Shown: in pieces, positions 36,376-49,137 of the stretch | Layout: the number at the start of each line of letters is the position of its first letter | How positions within the stretch are numbered: position 1 is the stretch's first letter | Origin: Glebionis coronaria | Taxonomy: Eukaryota > Streptophyta > Magnoliopsida > Asterales > Asteraceae | Direction: 5' to 3' | DNA length: 64,000 nt | NCBI GenBank assembly: GCA_025667525.1 | Contig: CM046881.1 | Span: 491,805,627-491,869,626 of the forward strand | The notes under the pieces: generated by a model | The model's database searches: none | The model's input: the letters and a program-made list of their open reading frames with translations, nothing else | Told to the model about the DNA's origin: nothing | Translations under genes and position numbers: made by a program

Positions 36376-38182
36376 TGATAGGTGTGAAAACACCCATCCT
36401 TTTACCACTTAATTACAATAATAACCAGGCCAAAACGTGTATTTTATGTCGTAAATGTCGGAATTATGCGTGGTTTGTGTTTTTGTTGTGATTTTAGGAT
36501 CAAATTGTTAAAAGGGAAGAAAACACGGCTTTCACGGGCTTTTATCGAAGAAAAAGACAAAAGACGAAGTCAAGAAATCAAGAGTGCAAAAAGAACGGAA
36601 GTCCAAGACCAATTCTGAAGATTTATCGAAGAAAAAGTCAAAAGACGGAAGTTTTCTAAAAGTCGAAGAACTCAAGTCTAATTTATTGAAGAAATTACAA
36701 GACGAGTTTATTAATCCCGAGACAAAGTCAAAAGTCGAAGAATTAAGAAGACGAGGACTAAAGGATAATTAAAGAAAGAAAAAAGAGGGGAGGAAGCTTC
36801 CACTAAGCACCTCCCTAATCCCCTATAAATAGCTTTCATTTCATTTCATTTCATTTTGTTGGCTAACTTGACAAATTAGCTTTCCACCATTTTCATTACA
36901 TGCACTTTAATTTCATGTCATTTCTTTAATTGTCAATTTAAATTCAAGTCTTTAATTTTCAAGTAAGTTTTAATTTTGTGTTATTTAATCTTTTATGTTT
37001 AATCTTTTTAATCATCTTGTTCTACTTTTCTTATTTCTTATTCTTAATCTTTTTCATAATCTTTGTTTGTGTTGATTTTATGTTCTTAATCTTAACCTTT
37101 TTCATCTCATTTTTACATAAAGTTCGTAACTTTTTACTTTTCTTGATTCCTCTTTAAAGTTTTTATAAGTTTTAATCATTTGCCTTGCTTATTGGTAGCT
37201 TATTGGAGTTTTTCTTGGCTTATTGTCCTTGAAAAAGTACTAAAAAGTTGCTTAATTTCGTCCTTTTACGTTTTCCTAGTTTTTAGGAAAAGCTGATTCG
37301 ATTTTGCAATACTTGTGTATTGCGAATTTGTGTCCTGATTCAATTTCGCAATTCTTCCATAATTGCGAAATTGAATCCTCTACAAAGTTGCGAAATCTTG
37401 TTCAAAGTTGGGAAATCATTGTTTTTCAATATTGCGATATCTGATTCAATTTTGCAATTATTGCGACATTGTGCACTATTGCGACATTGTGCACTATTGC
37501 GACATTGTGCAATTATTGCGACATTGTGCACTATTGCGACATTGTGCAATTATTGCGACATTATGCACTTATTGCGACATTGTGCACTATTGCGACATTG
37601 TGCAATTATTGCGACATTGTGCAACATTGCGAAATCTTTCATTTTCTAGCAATTGCGAAATTGTGTCTTTTGCTAATTGCGGAATTATGTCAATTTTGAC
37701 ATAATTGCGAAATCTTGGGTTTTAATTGCAAAATTATTTCATATTTTTCTAGAATTGCGAAATTAATTAGTTTTTATTCAAATTTAATTTTTAAACTTAT
37801 TTTTCCCGCCATTTTTAATTACCTTTATTTTAATTGTTTCGTCTTATTTTTACTTAGCTTAATTTTTACTTATTTTTCGTAGTTTATTCTTTAAGTATTT
37901 TATTTTCAGGTTTTTAAATTTACGTTTTGTCAAGTTTTAATTTTACGTCATTTAATTAATTTCTTTTAAAGTTTTAATTTTTTCGCCATTTACGTTTTAA
38001 TCACTTTTAGCTTTATTTTCCGTGTCATTTACTTTGATGTTTTACAATTTAATTTTACTACAACCCCCATTTATTTTATTCACCAAAGACGACTGAGTCG
38101 CACTTTCAACCAGAAATCAATTCGATTAGACACCGAGAACAACGAACATATCATTTTTATACAGGCAAAAAACCTTGTATTA
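36376..38182 (+). repeat. C2 3' LTR
   Basis: An 1807-bp copy of the 5' LTR; TATA box at 36824-36831. Array at 37455-37632 has nine units in a different order from the 5' LTR, so repeat units have been gained and lost since insertion. Confidence 0.95.
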
Positions 38183-38187
38183 TTGAT

Positions 38188-40406
38188 CATCAAGAACACA
38201 AAGTCTCGTGCCCTGCCATACGATACCATCTGCATCTACTCTGAATTCCGTCTGCTTCTCCAAATTCTGAACTAGCGCCCAGATTTCTCCATCATCTTTC
38301 TGAGCTTCCTTGATCTTAGAGAGTAACTCGGGTTCTACTCTAAGATTATCCCAGTAACCGTGTTGTCCACGTACCATGATCTCGATGTCTAGTCGCTCAA
38401 AGTCTCTTATGATTTCCTCTTCAATTTTAATGCCGTTGATCATTCCGGACTTTCTGCTAAGTGCATCTGCTACTACATTCGCCTTTCTGGGATGATACTG
38501 TAGATTAATGTCATAATCCTTCGACAACTTTAACCATCTTCTCTGCCTCATGTTCAATTCACGCTGAGTGAAGATATACTTCAAGCTCTTGTGGTCCGTG
38601 AAAATGTCACATGATTCTCCATATAAGTAGTGCCTCCATATCTTTAATGCAAACACGACTGCAGCAAGTTCCAAGTCATGCGTAGGGTAATTTTCTTCAT
38701 AAGGCTTAAGCTGCCGTGAAGCGTACGCGACCACTTTCCCATGTTGCATGAGAACACAGCCAAGTCCCTTCCCCGATGCATCATTGTAGATTTGAAATCC
38801 ACCCGTACCAGATGGGAGAGTAAGAATAGGTGCAGATACTAGCTTCTGCTTTAGGTCTTCAAAGCTCTTCTCTTGTTCTTCAGTCCAGACGAATTTCTCC
38901 CCTTTCCGCATCAGTTTGGTCAATGGTAGTGCTAAGCGGGAAAAGTTCTCCACGAACCTACGGTAATAGCCAACTAAGCCTAAGAAACTGCGAACTTCAG
39001 TCGCTGATGTCGCCCTCGACCACTTAGTAATAGCCTCAACCTTTGCTGGATCCATAGTGATTCCTTCTGCTGATACAATGTGACCTAAGAATGCCACCTT
39101 TTCTAACCAGAACTCACACTTGGAGAATTAAGCATACAACTGCTTCTGGTGAAGAATCTGTAGTACTGTAGGAAGATGGTCTTCGTGTTCCTCCTTGGAC
39201 TTAGAGAAAATCAGGATGTCATCGATGAAGACAATGACTAACTTGTCCAGAAATTCATGGAAGATTCTGTTCATCAAATACATGAACACTGCTGGAGCAT
39301 TTGTCAGACCGAATGGCATGACTACAAATTTGTAGTGTCCATAACGGGTACGAAAAGCAGTCTTGGCGATATCCTGCTCCTTAACCCGTAGTTGATGGTA
39401 GCCTGACCTAAAATCAATCTTGGAGAAGTGTTTGTCCCCTTGAAGTTGGTCAAACAGATCGTCTATTCGTGGCAGTGGATACCTATTCCGGATAGTAATC
39501 TTGTTGAGCTCGCGATAGTCTATGCAAAGACGCATGCTGCCATCCTTCTTCTTAACAAATAAGACTGGTGCGCCCCATGGAGATGCGCTCGGTCGAATGA
39601 AACCTTGTTCTAGAAGTTCTTGCAGTTGATCCTTCAGCTTCTTTAACTCTATGGGAGCCATGCGATAAGGAGCTTTGGAGATCGGTTCAGCCCTTGGAAT
39701 AAGCTCGATATTGAATTCCATTTCTCGTGCAGGTGGTATGTCCGGAAGTTCTTCTGGGAATACATCTTGGAATTCCGACACTATAGGTTGATCCTGAATT
39801 GATGGAGATTCAGCATCCATGTCGTGAACCGTAGCTAGATAACCCTCGCAGCCATGTGACAGTAGTGCACGTGCTTGCAGGGTAGATATGATTTGTACAG
39901 ACCTTCCGGGTATGACCCCGTTGTGAATTACTCTGGTGCATTAACATCACCAAAGATGACTCGATATGAATGGCAGTCTAGGGTAGCATGATGCTTGGAT
40001 AGCCAATCCATGCCAAAAATCATGTCAAAGTCATTCATGTCCAGCGGAAGTGCGTCAACAGGACGAACCTTATCGTCAAATTCTAGGGGAAGACTCTTGT
40101 ATACATGGGTTATGCGTACAGAGTCTCTCAAAGGCGTGGAAATACTCAGTATATTATCTAGTGGCATGGGGAGCATCCTAATGTTCTTGGCATAAGCAAT
40201 AGAAATGACCGAGTGAGTAGCATAAAACCCGTATCAAATAGCACACACGCAGCCTGACCATACATATACAAGATTCTAGTGATGGTACCTGTCGACTTGT
40301 TGGCCTGATCTCGAGATGTCGTGTAGACACGTCTAGTGGTAGGAGGCGTCTTTGTATCAGCATGTCCCGATGTGCCCTCCATCTCGCCCTTACGCCAGTA
40401 CTTCAT
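38188..40406 (-). pseudogene. Gypsy-B left copy protease, RT and RNase H
   Basis: Collinear with the right copy. Protease lost its active-site triad: a small insertion near 40225 turns the DAGATHS site into a frameshifted FDTG sequence. RT (39128-39820) keeps [11 protein letters not shown] and the FIDDILIF active site but ends at an in-frame stop (AAA to TAA, 39128). RNase H (38188-39097) keeps [27 protein letters not shown] and [10 protein letters not shown]; the first catalytic Asp position reads IYND. C2 is inserted at the left end. Not translatable as one protein. Confidence 0.9.
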
Positions 40407-41676
40407 GCGATGGCCAGGAAGACCACACTTGAAGCATGCGACAGTGTCACGACGGCATTGCCCTGGGTGCCTACGGTGGCAAGTAGAGCAAAGAGGATGA
40501 GTATATCCTCCAGCAGGTGCTCTGGCTGGCTGAGGAACTGATACAATATTTTATATGAGACATGATAATAGGATACAAAGGACAATGCGAATAATCGTAA
40601 GTTTGAATACCAGTGATAGCTGGACGGCTAGGCTATGAACCTCTCTGGTTCTGGCCCTACCGTTTCCATGGTTCCTGGTAGAAGATTTGCTAGAGTGTCT
40701 GAATTATGAGTTATAACATGAAATCATAAGAAAATGCGTAAGTATTAGGACCTGCTGCCGTTGGAGTGTCCACGTTGTTATGGTAATTATCATTACCGCC
40801 ACACCTATCCGTATAAGAACGGTCGTTAGTCTGACCATTTCCCTTGGGCTGATTAGGCTGCTGCTGAGTAGCCGGCTGAGACCGGTCCCCAGTTTTCTGT
40901 CTGGAAGATACAATTTAAAAAGATGAATAATTGACATAAATAGAAAGAATACGGATAGGTCACCGCTTGAATACGAATGTTTACCTCTTCTCGGGTCTCT
41001 CAGCTTCCCCGAACTCATCTCTCTCATGCAGCATATCCTGCTTACGTGCCGCATCGGCCACTTGTGCTACTGTGTTGAACATAGCACACACCAGATTGTT
41101 TGCGACGGATGTGCGAAGATCCCACCTAAAGTGGTGTGCCTGCTCTTCAGGAGTACTTGCCGCTACACCAAGGAAACCAGCTAAGCGAAGAAAGCGCTGC
41201 ATAAACTCATTGCTATTCTCCCCAGCTCTCTGTCGGATTCCATGGTACTCCCTCTTAATCTTGTCTTGCTCAGCCTTAAGAAAGAACTGCTCCATCACCC
41301 TATCTCTGAACTGAGCCCATGTCAAACCAGCTACCCAATTATCACCTCCCTCAGACTGCTTCAATGCTAACCACCAATTTAACACATCGCCTTCGAACCG
41401 TTAGCATGCCAACCTCGCCTTGATGTGAGCCAACCAGCTTTCAGCTTCACTAGGGCTATCTGTTCTCTCGAAAGCTCGAGGGCGGAGCTTGTTGAATCTC
41501 TCCAGCCATATTGCCAATGTCACTGGAGGAGGAGGAGGAGGAGGTGCTTGGTTTTGTTGCTAATTGTTGGCAGCCTGAACCTCAGCCCTGATGTCATTCC
41601 TCAGTTGCGGAAGCAAAGCTTGCATTGCAGCTTGGATTGCTGCATTGAGTTGTTCCTACTCGTGTGTGAGAACCAT
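40407..41676 (-). pseudogene. Gypsy-B left copy gag, with intron-like gaps
   Basis: Start codon at 41676 directly after an acceptor-like CTGTCAG. Capsid similarity runs through LNWWLALKQSEGGDNWV and FRLRFLRLAGF-type motifs, with a 39-bp deletion and frameshift near 41402-41410. Intron-like segments at 40901-40984, 40690-40751 and 40526-40610 (84, 62, 85 bp) match those of the right copy in position and length. The zinc knuckle near 40425-40450 is in the last exon-like block. Confidence 0.8.
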
Positions 41677-41836
41677 CTGACAGTATAACATAAAACATAT
41701 GATTAAACAGATCAACACATAAAATATACATATATGAAAAAAATGTATACCAATAAATCAAGAGAAAAATTTTATGCAAGAAAATTTGTATATGAATGCA
41801 TGATGTAGTTTTATGAAAACTTTTGTATGCTCTAGA

Positions 41837-42074
41837 GTGAACGCCTATGGTTAGTTCACCCAAAATAAAAGACATGGCGAGGGGACGCCTATGGGTCGGT
41901 CCCAAATTAAAAAGTTTCGATAAAACACATGCGACTAAATAGGGCTAGTCCTGTACCAACCGTTACTTAGTCATAAACCTGCGACAATGACATCTATATG
42001 TATGCATAAAAATGATGAATGCATGAAAACGACTGTCAGTTCTAGGAAGACCATAGTGACTACCCACTAATCAT
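41837..42074 (-). promoter_or_regulatory. Gypsy-B left copy leader stem-loops
   Basis: In RNA sense (right to left): GTGATTA-GTGGG-TAGTCAC type stem (42056-42074, last pair degraded here), GACTAAGTA/TATTTAGTC (41933-41972), GGGAC/GTCCC around CCATAGGC (41882-41903), GTGAAC/GTTCAC around TAACCATAGGC (41837-41859). Same order, stems and loop cores as Gypsy-A. Confidence 0.75.
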
Positions 42075-42109
42075 AGGTCATGTTTTGAGAGACTACAGGT
42101 CGAAGCCTT

Positions 42110-42122
42110 GGCTCTGATACCA
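42110..42122 (-). promoter_or_regulatory. Gypsy-B primer binding site (left internal region)
   Basis: The minus strand TGGTATCAGAGCC, four bases from LTR 2, is complementary to initiator Met-tRNA. Its presence shows LTR 2 served as a 5' LTR. Confidence 0.9.
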
Positions 42123-42126
42123 TAAT

Positions 42127-44986
42127 TGTAACACCCCATTTTGATAAATGGAATGTCACGCGTAATTATGGCGTGTCATCAAAGCATACAAGGATAAATG
42201 TCTAAAACATTACATGACCATAAGAAGGAAATATCAGAATCAAACATCGGTAGTCCAAAAGTAAAGCTCATCACACACAACATAAGTACTGTAAATGAAA
42301 GGACTAAACAATATCCATGGAAAGAGTATCAAAGTATAGATAATGCATAAAGTAAAGAAAGGCTAGAAAGCTTCCAGTCCATATGCATGTACGCCTAAAG
42401 TCTACGAGCGTCCCTGAGTACCTGCCGTTTTGGGAACACGAAAAGGAAAACGGCTGAGCAATACGCTCAGTGCACAGATATACAATAAAGCATGAATAAT
42501 ATAAGCATATAAGCATATAACAGCGGAAGAAACTAAGTCCCGAATAACCCGGTTAAGTCTTAGTAAAACTTGTTTTATAGTTTGAAAAGCCTTATGTTTA
42601 TCTTGTAAAAACTGTTTAACATATTTTACCATTAGCCAATATAGGTCATGAAAATCCACCGTGCATGAATACTTAGAGGGGTGACCTCATCATGCAAATT
42701 AGAGGGGCTGCCTCTAATTTAATATACTGGTTTTTGGGGTAGGATGGATCAGCTCCTTGTGAAGGATGAAAGGCACACACCACATTCACACTGAGTAATC
42801 TATTGAAAAACATGTCACTAGGATTCACCCATACGCCCCACATGATAAATATAATAATATGGCCAAAAACTGAAGGGACGGCACGAGCAATCTCTCCGCC
42901 GTGGGGAAGTCATAACACAGTGCCTCTAGTGTTATGGTTATGGTACCTCCATAACTAGGTGAAACTGGTCATGCATGTATATGGCTTTAGGTATTCTAAT
43001 TAAACATAAGCAATCAAACATATAAACTTATACTATGGGAAAACAGTTGGCTGCATATGGGGAATCCTAATAAGGAAAGAATGTCCATACTGAAAGGACG
43101 GGAATCCGTACCTTATGTCCAGTGAACGAAGAAGACGAACGGAAGAGAGTCCTACTTCGGTATCACTAATGCTACATAAATACATACGTGTATAAGTATC
43201 TGATTACTAGATACGTACTGGTTTTATGTCATGTCTTAGCTTATTTTATACGTTCATGTCATGTTTTACTGTTTTAAGCTTTAAACTGTGTTTATCTTAT
43301 CTTCTGTCTATTCTGATTAAGTATTACTTGTATTTCATGTATTGTTATACTTACTGTGTAATAATAAGTAACTTTCTAAAAATAGCAGGTTTCCTAAAAT
43401 AGAAAGTGACCAAAAATAGAAAGTTTCTAAAAATAGAAAGTTTCCAAAAATAGAAAGTTTCCAAAAATAGAAAGTTTTCAAAAATAGAATTACTGCTTAA
43501 AATAGATAAGTTTCTAAAAGTAGAAAGTTTCCATAAATAGATTAGCTGCCTTAATTAAATAAGTTTCTAAAAATAGAAAGTTTCTATAATTAGATATAAG
43601 CTGGCTAAATAAGCTAATTATATAAGCTTAAGTGTTTTCTGATTATTTTCTAAGTCATATTGATATAAGGTATAGTTTATTAATTATTACATGTAAATTA
43701 ACTAAACTATATGTTAAAAGTATTTAATTAAACATGTCATGATTTTAATTAAACAAGGTAAAATACTTAGGTTAATGTATTATTAATTATTAATAATATA
43801 ACCTAAGTCATGTTAATTAATTAATTATAGTCATGGTTTTTAATAATTAATTAACTATAAAGTCTAGTTAAATAAAAATACTTAGGTTAAAATTCATGAT
43901 CTAATAATTAAATTTATAACCTAAGTCATGTTAATTAAATTAATCATGTCATATTTTATTAATTTAATTTTTTACACATAACCATTAAAATCATAAACCT
44001 TAACATAATCAATAAACCGGACCGTGACTAGAAACCATGAACCGGACCTGTAATCAACACCATACCCCGAACCAAGTCGGGGTTCCCCCTTGTTTGCTGC
44101 TGTCGTGGGACCACCACCAGTATACCGAGACCATGAGGTCTCGGTGGTGGTTAATAAGCCAAGTCGAAAACCCCTTGGTCTCGGTTAGGCGTCAGCCAAC
44201 ATCAAAACACCCCTAACAACCCTTGTTTGATTTACCCATGATCATTTACATGTTTTAATAATTGTTTTTAATTAGTTTTAAAAAAACATCATGATTTTAT
44301 GTGATTTATTAAATCAAAACATAAAAGAAAAGGGTTAAAAAGGTTATACTAAATGCGTGGATCAATAAAGGATGAACACACACGAATGCTTGCACAATAT
44401 TCAAGATCAAAAATCAACCGAACACCCCTTTTTGATGATGATAACCGGCGGCCAAAAGAGAGAAGGAAGAAAAAGATTTAGGGTTTTGTTATTTTTCCTG
44501 TATTGTGAAAAATGACCAAGATTTTCCTAATTCCCTTGTTTTAGTAAAAATTAAAATGGGCTTGGCCCATCCTTCTTGGTGTAGCCGCGGGTAGGGGGCC
44601 CCACATGGGGTAACCCGTACCTTTTCCGAGTCTAATTATTTTAGTGTGCGTTCGTGTTTTATCATGTTCGCGTTTTATGTGTTCTAGTTAATTATTGATC
44701 GTGACCTAATATATTTATTCGTGTTCGTATTAAATATATATATGTAATTAATATTCTCTCGTGATTAATTTACGTTCATGATTTCATGATCGCATGTTCG
44801 TGATTATAATTATTATTTGAATAATTATCATGTGTTCATACGTAATAAACACTTATCGTATTCTAACACGTACGTAATACTTAAAATTCCTATATGTGAA
44901 CATAAACATGCTATAAAAGGAAAGTTTTAATCTAGTACGTACGATCTAAAGGGTACTATTCATGGTAAAAGCATGCGGGTTTTACA
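42127..44986 (-). repeat. Gypsy-B LTR 2 (shared middle LTR)
   Basis: A 2860-bp LTR acting as 5' LTR for the left internal region and 3' LTR for the right one. Has five array units (43395-43480); the second unit ends TTTCT and the last TTTTC, both shared with LTR 3 and not LTR 1. Not flanked by any 5-bp duplication. Confidence 0.95.
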
Positions 44987-45000
44987 AATCTTCCCCCTAA
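44987..45000 (-). promoter_or_regulatory. Gypsy-B polypurine tract (right internal region)
   Basis: The minus strand reads TTTAGGGGGAAGAT directly before the LTR; the same AATTCGGGGACGAATT block lies upstream at about 45008-45024. Confidence 0.8.
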
Positions 45001-45062
45001 AAAGAATAATTCGTCCCCGAATTATAGATAAAGTAAATTGGAAAAGAAGAACATACCCGAAT

Positions 45063-46004
45063 TCAAAATATGAAATGAGGGTAAGAAGCCCGGATAGAAT
45101 CCTCTGTTTCCCAAGTGGTTCCCGCTCGGTATGATCCCTCCAAAGGATTTTGACGAATGGAATCGTCTTCCTTCTCATGACTCGTTCTTGTCTGTCAAGA
45201 ACTCGTTCGGGTTCTTCTATGAAAGTGAGATCTTCACGTATCTGTTCCAGTGGATACTAAACCATATGAAGGGGATGATACTGGTACCTCTGAGTAAGGA
45301 CACATGAAACACATTGTGTACATACGAGAGCTGCGGAGGTAACGTTAATCGGTAAGATACTTCACCGACTCGTTCAATGATATCAAACGGTCCGATGAAA
45401 CGAGGACTGAGCTTCCCTTTAATCCCGAAGCGTCTAACACCACGTGCCGGCGAAACCTTAAGAAAGACGTGATCTCCTACGTTAATATGTATGTCCCTAC
45501 GATACTTATCGGCGTAACTCTTCTGACGTGACCGTGCTTCCTGAAGTTTCTGCTTAGCTACTGCGACCCTCTCATTAGTCATCTCTATGATCTCTGGTTC
45601 TTCAAGTGTTCGCTCGCCAACCTGATCCCAGCATATTGGGGAGCGACACTTTCTGCCATACAACATCTCGAAAGGTGCACACTTGATACTTGCGTGCCAA
45701 CTATTGTTGTATGCAAACTCCACCAAACAGATATAATCGTCCCAATCACCTATCCATTCCAACGCACATGACCTCAACATATCTTCCAATGTCTGAATCA
45801 TTCGCTCCGACTGCCCGTCTGTTTGAGGATGAAAAGACGTGCTAAGCTTAAGTTGTGTCCCCCAAGCTTTCTGCAGACTCTTCTAAAATCGCGAAGTGAA
45901 TCGAGGATCTCTGTCTGAGACGATGCTGGATGGAGCACCGCGGAGTCTCATGATCTCTCTTCTATATGTATCGGCGAGTTTACTTACCGAATCTTCCTTG
46001 CGGA
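45063..46004 (-). pseudogene. Gypsy-B right copy integrase C-terminus and chromodomain
   Basis: Continues the pol reading in another frame: SIVSDRDPRF (second catalytic Asp), a stop replacing Trp in the RFWKSLQ motif (TAG, near 45884), HPQTDGQSERMIQTLED (catalytic Glu), then the open stretch 45217-45801 with SYADKYRRDIHINVGDHVFLKV and HNVFHVSLL. A 1-bp loss near 45288 and another near 45119 shift the chromodomain-like end (KILWRDHTERE) out of frame; the left copy has this end intact. Confidence 0.9.
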
Positions 46005-48557
46005 TCAGTAAGAAATGAGCTGATTTGGTAAGTCGATCTTGATAACCCAAATTGCATCGTGCTTCCTCTTGGTTGGCGGAAGACCAGTAACAAAATCCAT
46101 GGTGATTTTGTCCCACTTCCACTCTGGAATATCTAACGGTTGAAGGAGACCGCCAGATCGCTGATGCTCGATCTTAACCTGCTGGCAGGTAAGACATTTG
46201 GATACGTAAGTGGCAACATCCTGTTTCATACCACTCCACCAAAAGTACTGCTTGATGTCATGGTACATCTTAGTCGAACCAGGATGTATAGAGAATGGGG
46301 AGCTATGAGCTTCAGCTAGCAAGGCTTCTCGGAGTTCTTGATCATCAGGAACACAAAGTCTCGTATCCTTCCATACGATACCATCTGCATCTACTCTGAA
46401 TTCCGTCTGCTTCTCCAAATTCTGAACTATCGCCCAGATTTCTCCATCATCTTTCTGAGCTTCCTTGATCTTATAGAGTAACTCGGGTTCTACTCTAAGA
46501 TTAGCCCAGTAACCGTGATATCCACGTACCATGATCTCGATGTCTAGTCGCTCCAAGTCTCTTATGACTTCCTCTTCAATTTTAATGCCGTTGATCAATC
46601 CGGACTTTCTGCTAAGTGCATCTGCTACTACATTCGCCTTTCCGGGATGATACTGTAGATTAATGTCATAATCCTTCAACAGCTCTAACCATCTCCTCTG
46701 CCTCATGTTCAATTCACGCTGAGTGAAGATATACTTCAAGCTCTTGTGGTCCGTGAAAATGTCACATGATTCTCCATATAAGTAGTGCCTCCATATCTTT
46801 AATGCAAACACGACTGCAGCAAGTTCTAAGTCATGCGTAGGGTAATTTTCTTCATAAGGCTTAAGCTTCCATGAAGCGTACGCGATCACTTTCCCATATT
46901 GCATGAGAACACAGCCAAGTACCTTCCCCGATGCATCACTGTAGATTTGAAATCCACCCGTACCAGATGGGAGAGTAAGAATAGGTGCAGATACTAGCTT
47001 CTGCTTTAGGTCTTCAAAGCTCTTCTCTCGTTCTTCAGTACAGACGAATTTCTCCCCTTTCTGCATCAGTTTGGTCAATGGTAGTGCTAAGCGGGAAAAG
47101 TTCTCCACGAACCTACGGTAATAGCCAGCTAAGCCTAAGAAACTGCGAACTTCAGTCGCTGATGTCGGCCTCGGCCACTTAGTAATAGCCTCAGCCTTTG
47201 TTGGATCTATAGTGATTCCTTCTGCTGATACAATGTGACCTAAGAATGCCACCTTGTCTAACCAGAACTCATACTTGGAGAATTTAGCATACAACTGCTT
47301 CTGGCGAAGAATCTGTAGTACTGTACGAAGATGGTCTTCGTGTTCCTCCTTGGACTTAGAGAAAATCAGGATGTCATCGATGAAGACAATGAGGAACTTG
47401 TCCAGAAATTCATGGAAGATTTTGTTCATCAAATCCATGAACACTGCTGGAGCATTTTTCAGACCGAATGGCATGAGTACAAATACGTAGTGGCCATAGC
47501 GGGTACGAAAAACAGTCTTGGTGATATCCTGCTCCTTAACCCGTAGTTGATGGTATCCTGACCTAAGATCAATCTTGGAGAAGTGTTTGGCCCCTTGAAG
47601 TTGGTCAAACCGATCGTGTATTCGCAGCAGTGGATACCTATTCCGGATAGTAATCTTGTTAAGCTCGCGATAGTCTATGCAAAGACGCATGCTGCCGTCT
47701 TTCTTCTTAACAAATAAGACCGGTGCGCCCCATGGAGATGCGCTCGATCGAATGAAACCTCGTTCTAGAAGTTCTTGCAGTTGATCCTTCAGCTCCTTTA
47801 ACTCTATGGGAGCCATGCGATAAGGAGCTTTGGAGATCGGTTCAGCTCCTGGAATAAGCTCGATATTGAATTCCATTTCTCGTGCATGTGGTATGTCCGG
47901 AAGTTCTTCTGGGAATACATCTTGGAATTCCGACACTATAGGTTGATCCTGAATTGATGGAGATTCAACATCCATGTCGTGAACCGTAGCTAGATAACCC
48001 TCGTAGCCATGTGACAGTAGTGCACGTGCTTGTAGGGTAGATATGATTTGTACAGACCTTCCAGGTACGAACCCGTTGTGAATGTACTCTGGTGCATTAA
48101 CATCACCGAAGATGACTCGATATGAATGGCAGTCTATGGTAGCATGATGCTTGGATAGCCAATCCATGCCCAAAATCATGTCAAAGTCATTCATGTCAAG
48201 CGGAAGTGCGTCAACAGGACGAACCTTATCGTCAAGATCTAGGGGTAGACTCTTGTATACATGGGTTATGCGTACAGAGTCTCTTAAAGACGTGGAAATA
48301 CTCAGTATATTATCTAGTGGCATGGGGAGCATCCTAATGTTCTTGGCATAAGCAGTAGAAATGACCGAGTGAGTAGCACCCGCATCAAATAGCACACACG
48401 CAACCTGACCATACATATACAAGATTCCAGTGATGGTACCTGTAGACTTGTTGGCCTGATCTCGAGATGTCGTGTAGACACGTCCAGTGGTAGGACGCGG
48501 CTTTGTATCAGCATGTCCCGATGTGCCCTCCATCTCGCCCTTACGGCAGTCCTTCAT
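46005..48557 (-). CDS. Gypsy-B right copy pol ORF: protease, RT, RNase H, integrase N-terminus
   Basis: An 850-codon open frame, starting inside the Gag zinc knuckle at 48557. Aspartic protease DAGATHS (residues 58-64), RT from about 247 with [20 protein letters not shown] and the FIDD active site at 392-395, RNase H with Asp541 (YSDASG), the DLELA motif near 577 and Asp603 (FTDHKS), ADALSRK at 645-651, integrase zinc site His758, His766, Cys788, Cys791 and first catalytic Asp821. All listed catalytic residues are present. The frame ends by a frameshift after DAIWVI (about residue 839), shared with the left copy, so integrase is cut. The first Met is unlikely to be the true start: Gag is fused upstream through intron-like gaps. 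Longest intact coding piece of the Gypsy elements. Confidence 0.93.
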   Translation of the reverse strand: MKDCRKGEMEGTSGHADTKPRPTTGRVYTTSRDQANKSTGTITGILYMYGQVACVLFDAGATHSVISTAYAKNIRMLPMPLDNILSISTSLRDSVRITHVYKSLPLDLDDKVRPVDALPLDMNDFDMILGMDWLSKHHATIDCHSYRVIFGDVNAPEYIHNGFVPGRSVQIISTLQARALLSHGYEGYLATVHDMDVESPSIQDQPIVSEFQDVFPEELPDIPHAREMEFNIELIPGAEPISKAPYRMAPIELKELKDQLQELLERGFIRSSASPWGAPVLFVKKKDGSMRLCIDYRELNKITIRNRYPLLRIHDRFDQLQGAKHFSKIDLRSGYHQLRVKEQDITKTVFRTRYGHYVFVLMPFGLKNAPAVFMDLMNKIFHEFLDKFLIVFIDDILIFSKSKEEHEDHLRTVLQILRQKQLYAKFSKYEFWLDKVAFLGHIVSAEGITIDPTKAEAITKWPRPTSATEVRSFLGLAGYYRRFVENFSRLALPLTKLMQKGEKFVCTEEREKSFEDLKQKLVSAPILTLPSGTGGFQIYSDASGKVLGCVLMQYGKVIAYASWKLKPYEENYPTHDLELAAVVFALKIWRHYLYGESCDIFTDHKSLKYIFTQRELNMRQRRWLELLKDYDINLQYHPGKANVVADALSRKSGLINGIKIEEEVIRDLERLDIEIMVRGYHGYWANLRVEPELLYKIKEAQKDDGEIWAIVQNLEKQTEFRVDADGIVWKDTRLCVPDDQELREALLAEAHSSPFSIHPGSTKMYHDIKQYFWWSGMKQDVATYVSKCLTCQQVKIEHQRSGGLLQPLDIPEWKWDKITMDFVTGLPPTKRKHDAIWVIKIDLPNQLISY

Positions 48558-48676
48558 GCAATGGCCAGGAAGACCACACTTGAAGCATGCGTCAGTGTCA
48601 CGATGGCATGGCCCTGGGTGCCTACGGTAGCAAGTAGAGCAAAGAGGATGAGTATATCCTTCAGCAGGTGCTCTGG

Positions 48677-48761
48677 CTGGCTGAGGACGTGATACAATAT
48701 TTTACATGAGACATGATAATAGGGTACAAAGGACAATGCGAATAATCGTAAGTTTGAATAC
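48677..48761 (-). other. Intron-like segment 3 in Gypsy-B gag
   Basis: 85 bp, ATCACTG/GTATTCAA to CTCAGCCAG/CCAGAG. Of two adjacent AG acceptors only the second restores the zinc-knuckle frame. Length is not a multiple of three, so retention shifts the frame. Left-copy equivalent 40526-40610. Confidence 0.55.
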
Positions 48762-48841
48762 CAGTGATAGCTGGACGGCTAGGCTGTGAACCTCTTTGGT
48801 TCTGGTCCCTACCGTTTCCATGGTTCCTGGTAGAAGATTTG

Positions 48842-48903
48842 CTAGAGTGTCAGAATTATGAGTTATAACATGAAATCATAAGAAAATGCGTAAGTATTAG
48901 GAC
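48842..48903 (-). other. Intron-like segment 2 in Gypsy-B gag
   Basis: 62 bp, GCAG/GTCCTAATAC to CACTCTAG/CAAATC. The donor is weak and the length is short for a plant intron. Contains an in-frame TAA at its third codon; removal keeps the frame. Left-copy equivalent 40690-40751. Confidence 0.5.
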
Positions 48904-49053
48904 CTGCTGCCGTTGGAGTGTCCAGCGTTGTTATGGTAATTATCATTACCGCCACGCCTATCCGTAGCAAACCGGTCGTTAGTCTGACCGTTTCCCTTGG
49001 GCTGATTAGGCTGCTGCTGAGTAGCCGGCTGAGACCGGTCCCCAGTTTTCTGC

Positions 49054-49137
49054 CTGGAAGATACAATTTAAAGAGATGAATAATTGACATAAATAGAAAG
49101 AATACGGATTGGTCACCGCTTGAATACGAATGTTTAC
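49054..49137 (-). other. Intron-like segment 1 in Gypsy-B gag
   Basis: 84 bp, AAGAG/GTAAACAT to TATCTTCCAG/GCAG on the minus strand. AT rich with a pyrimidine tract before the acceptor. Read through, it gives an immediate TAA; removed, the frame continues. Left-copy equivalent 40901-40984 has the same length. Confidence 0.6.

Larger units (their letters stand above)
30805..38182 (+). mobile_element. C2, non-autonomous Gypsy-like LTR element
   Basis: LTRs 30805-32597 and 36376-38182 with duplication TTGAT (30800-30804, 38183-38187). The primer site TGGCGCCGCTGCCGG and the layout resemble Athila/Tat type elements as I remember them. The 3.8-kb interior encodes only a gag-like zinc-finger and acidic protein (32838-34337, two frameshifts) and about 2 kb of noncoding sequence; protease, RT, RNase H and integrase are absent. 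By eye the LTRs differ at about two dozen positions, so it is young and must have been mobilised in trans. Confidence 0.92.

Noticed and set aside
42127..44986. Two independent neighbouring Gypsy-B insertions
   Set aside because: Only one LTR lies between the internal regions and it has no target duplication; the outer pair shares GTATG.
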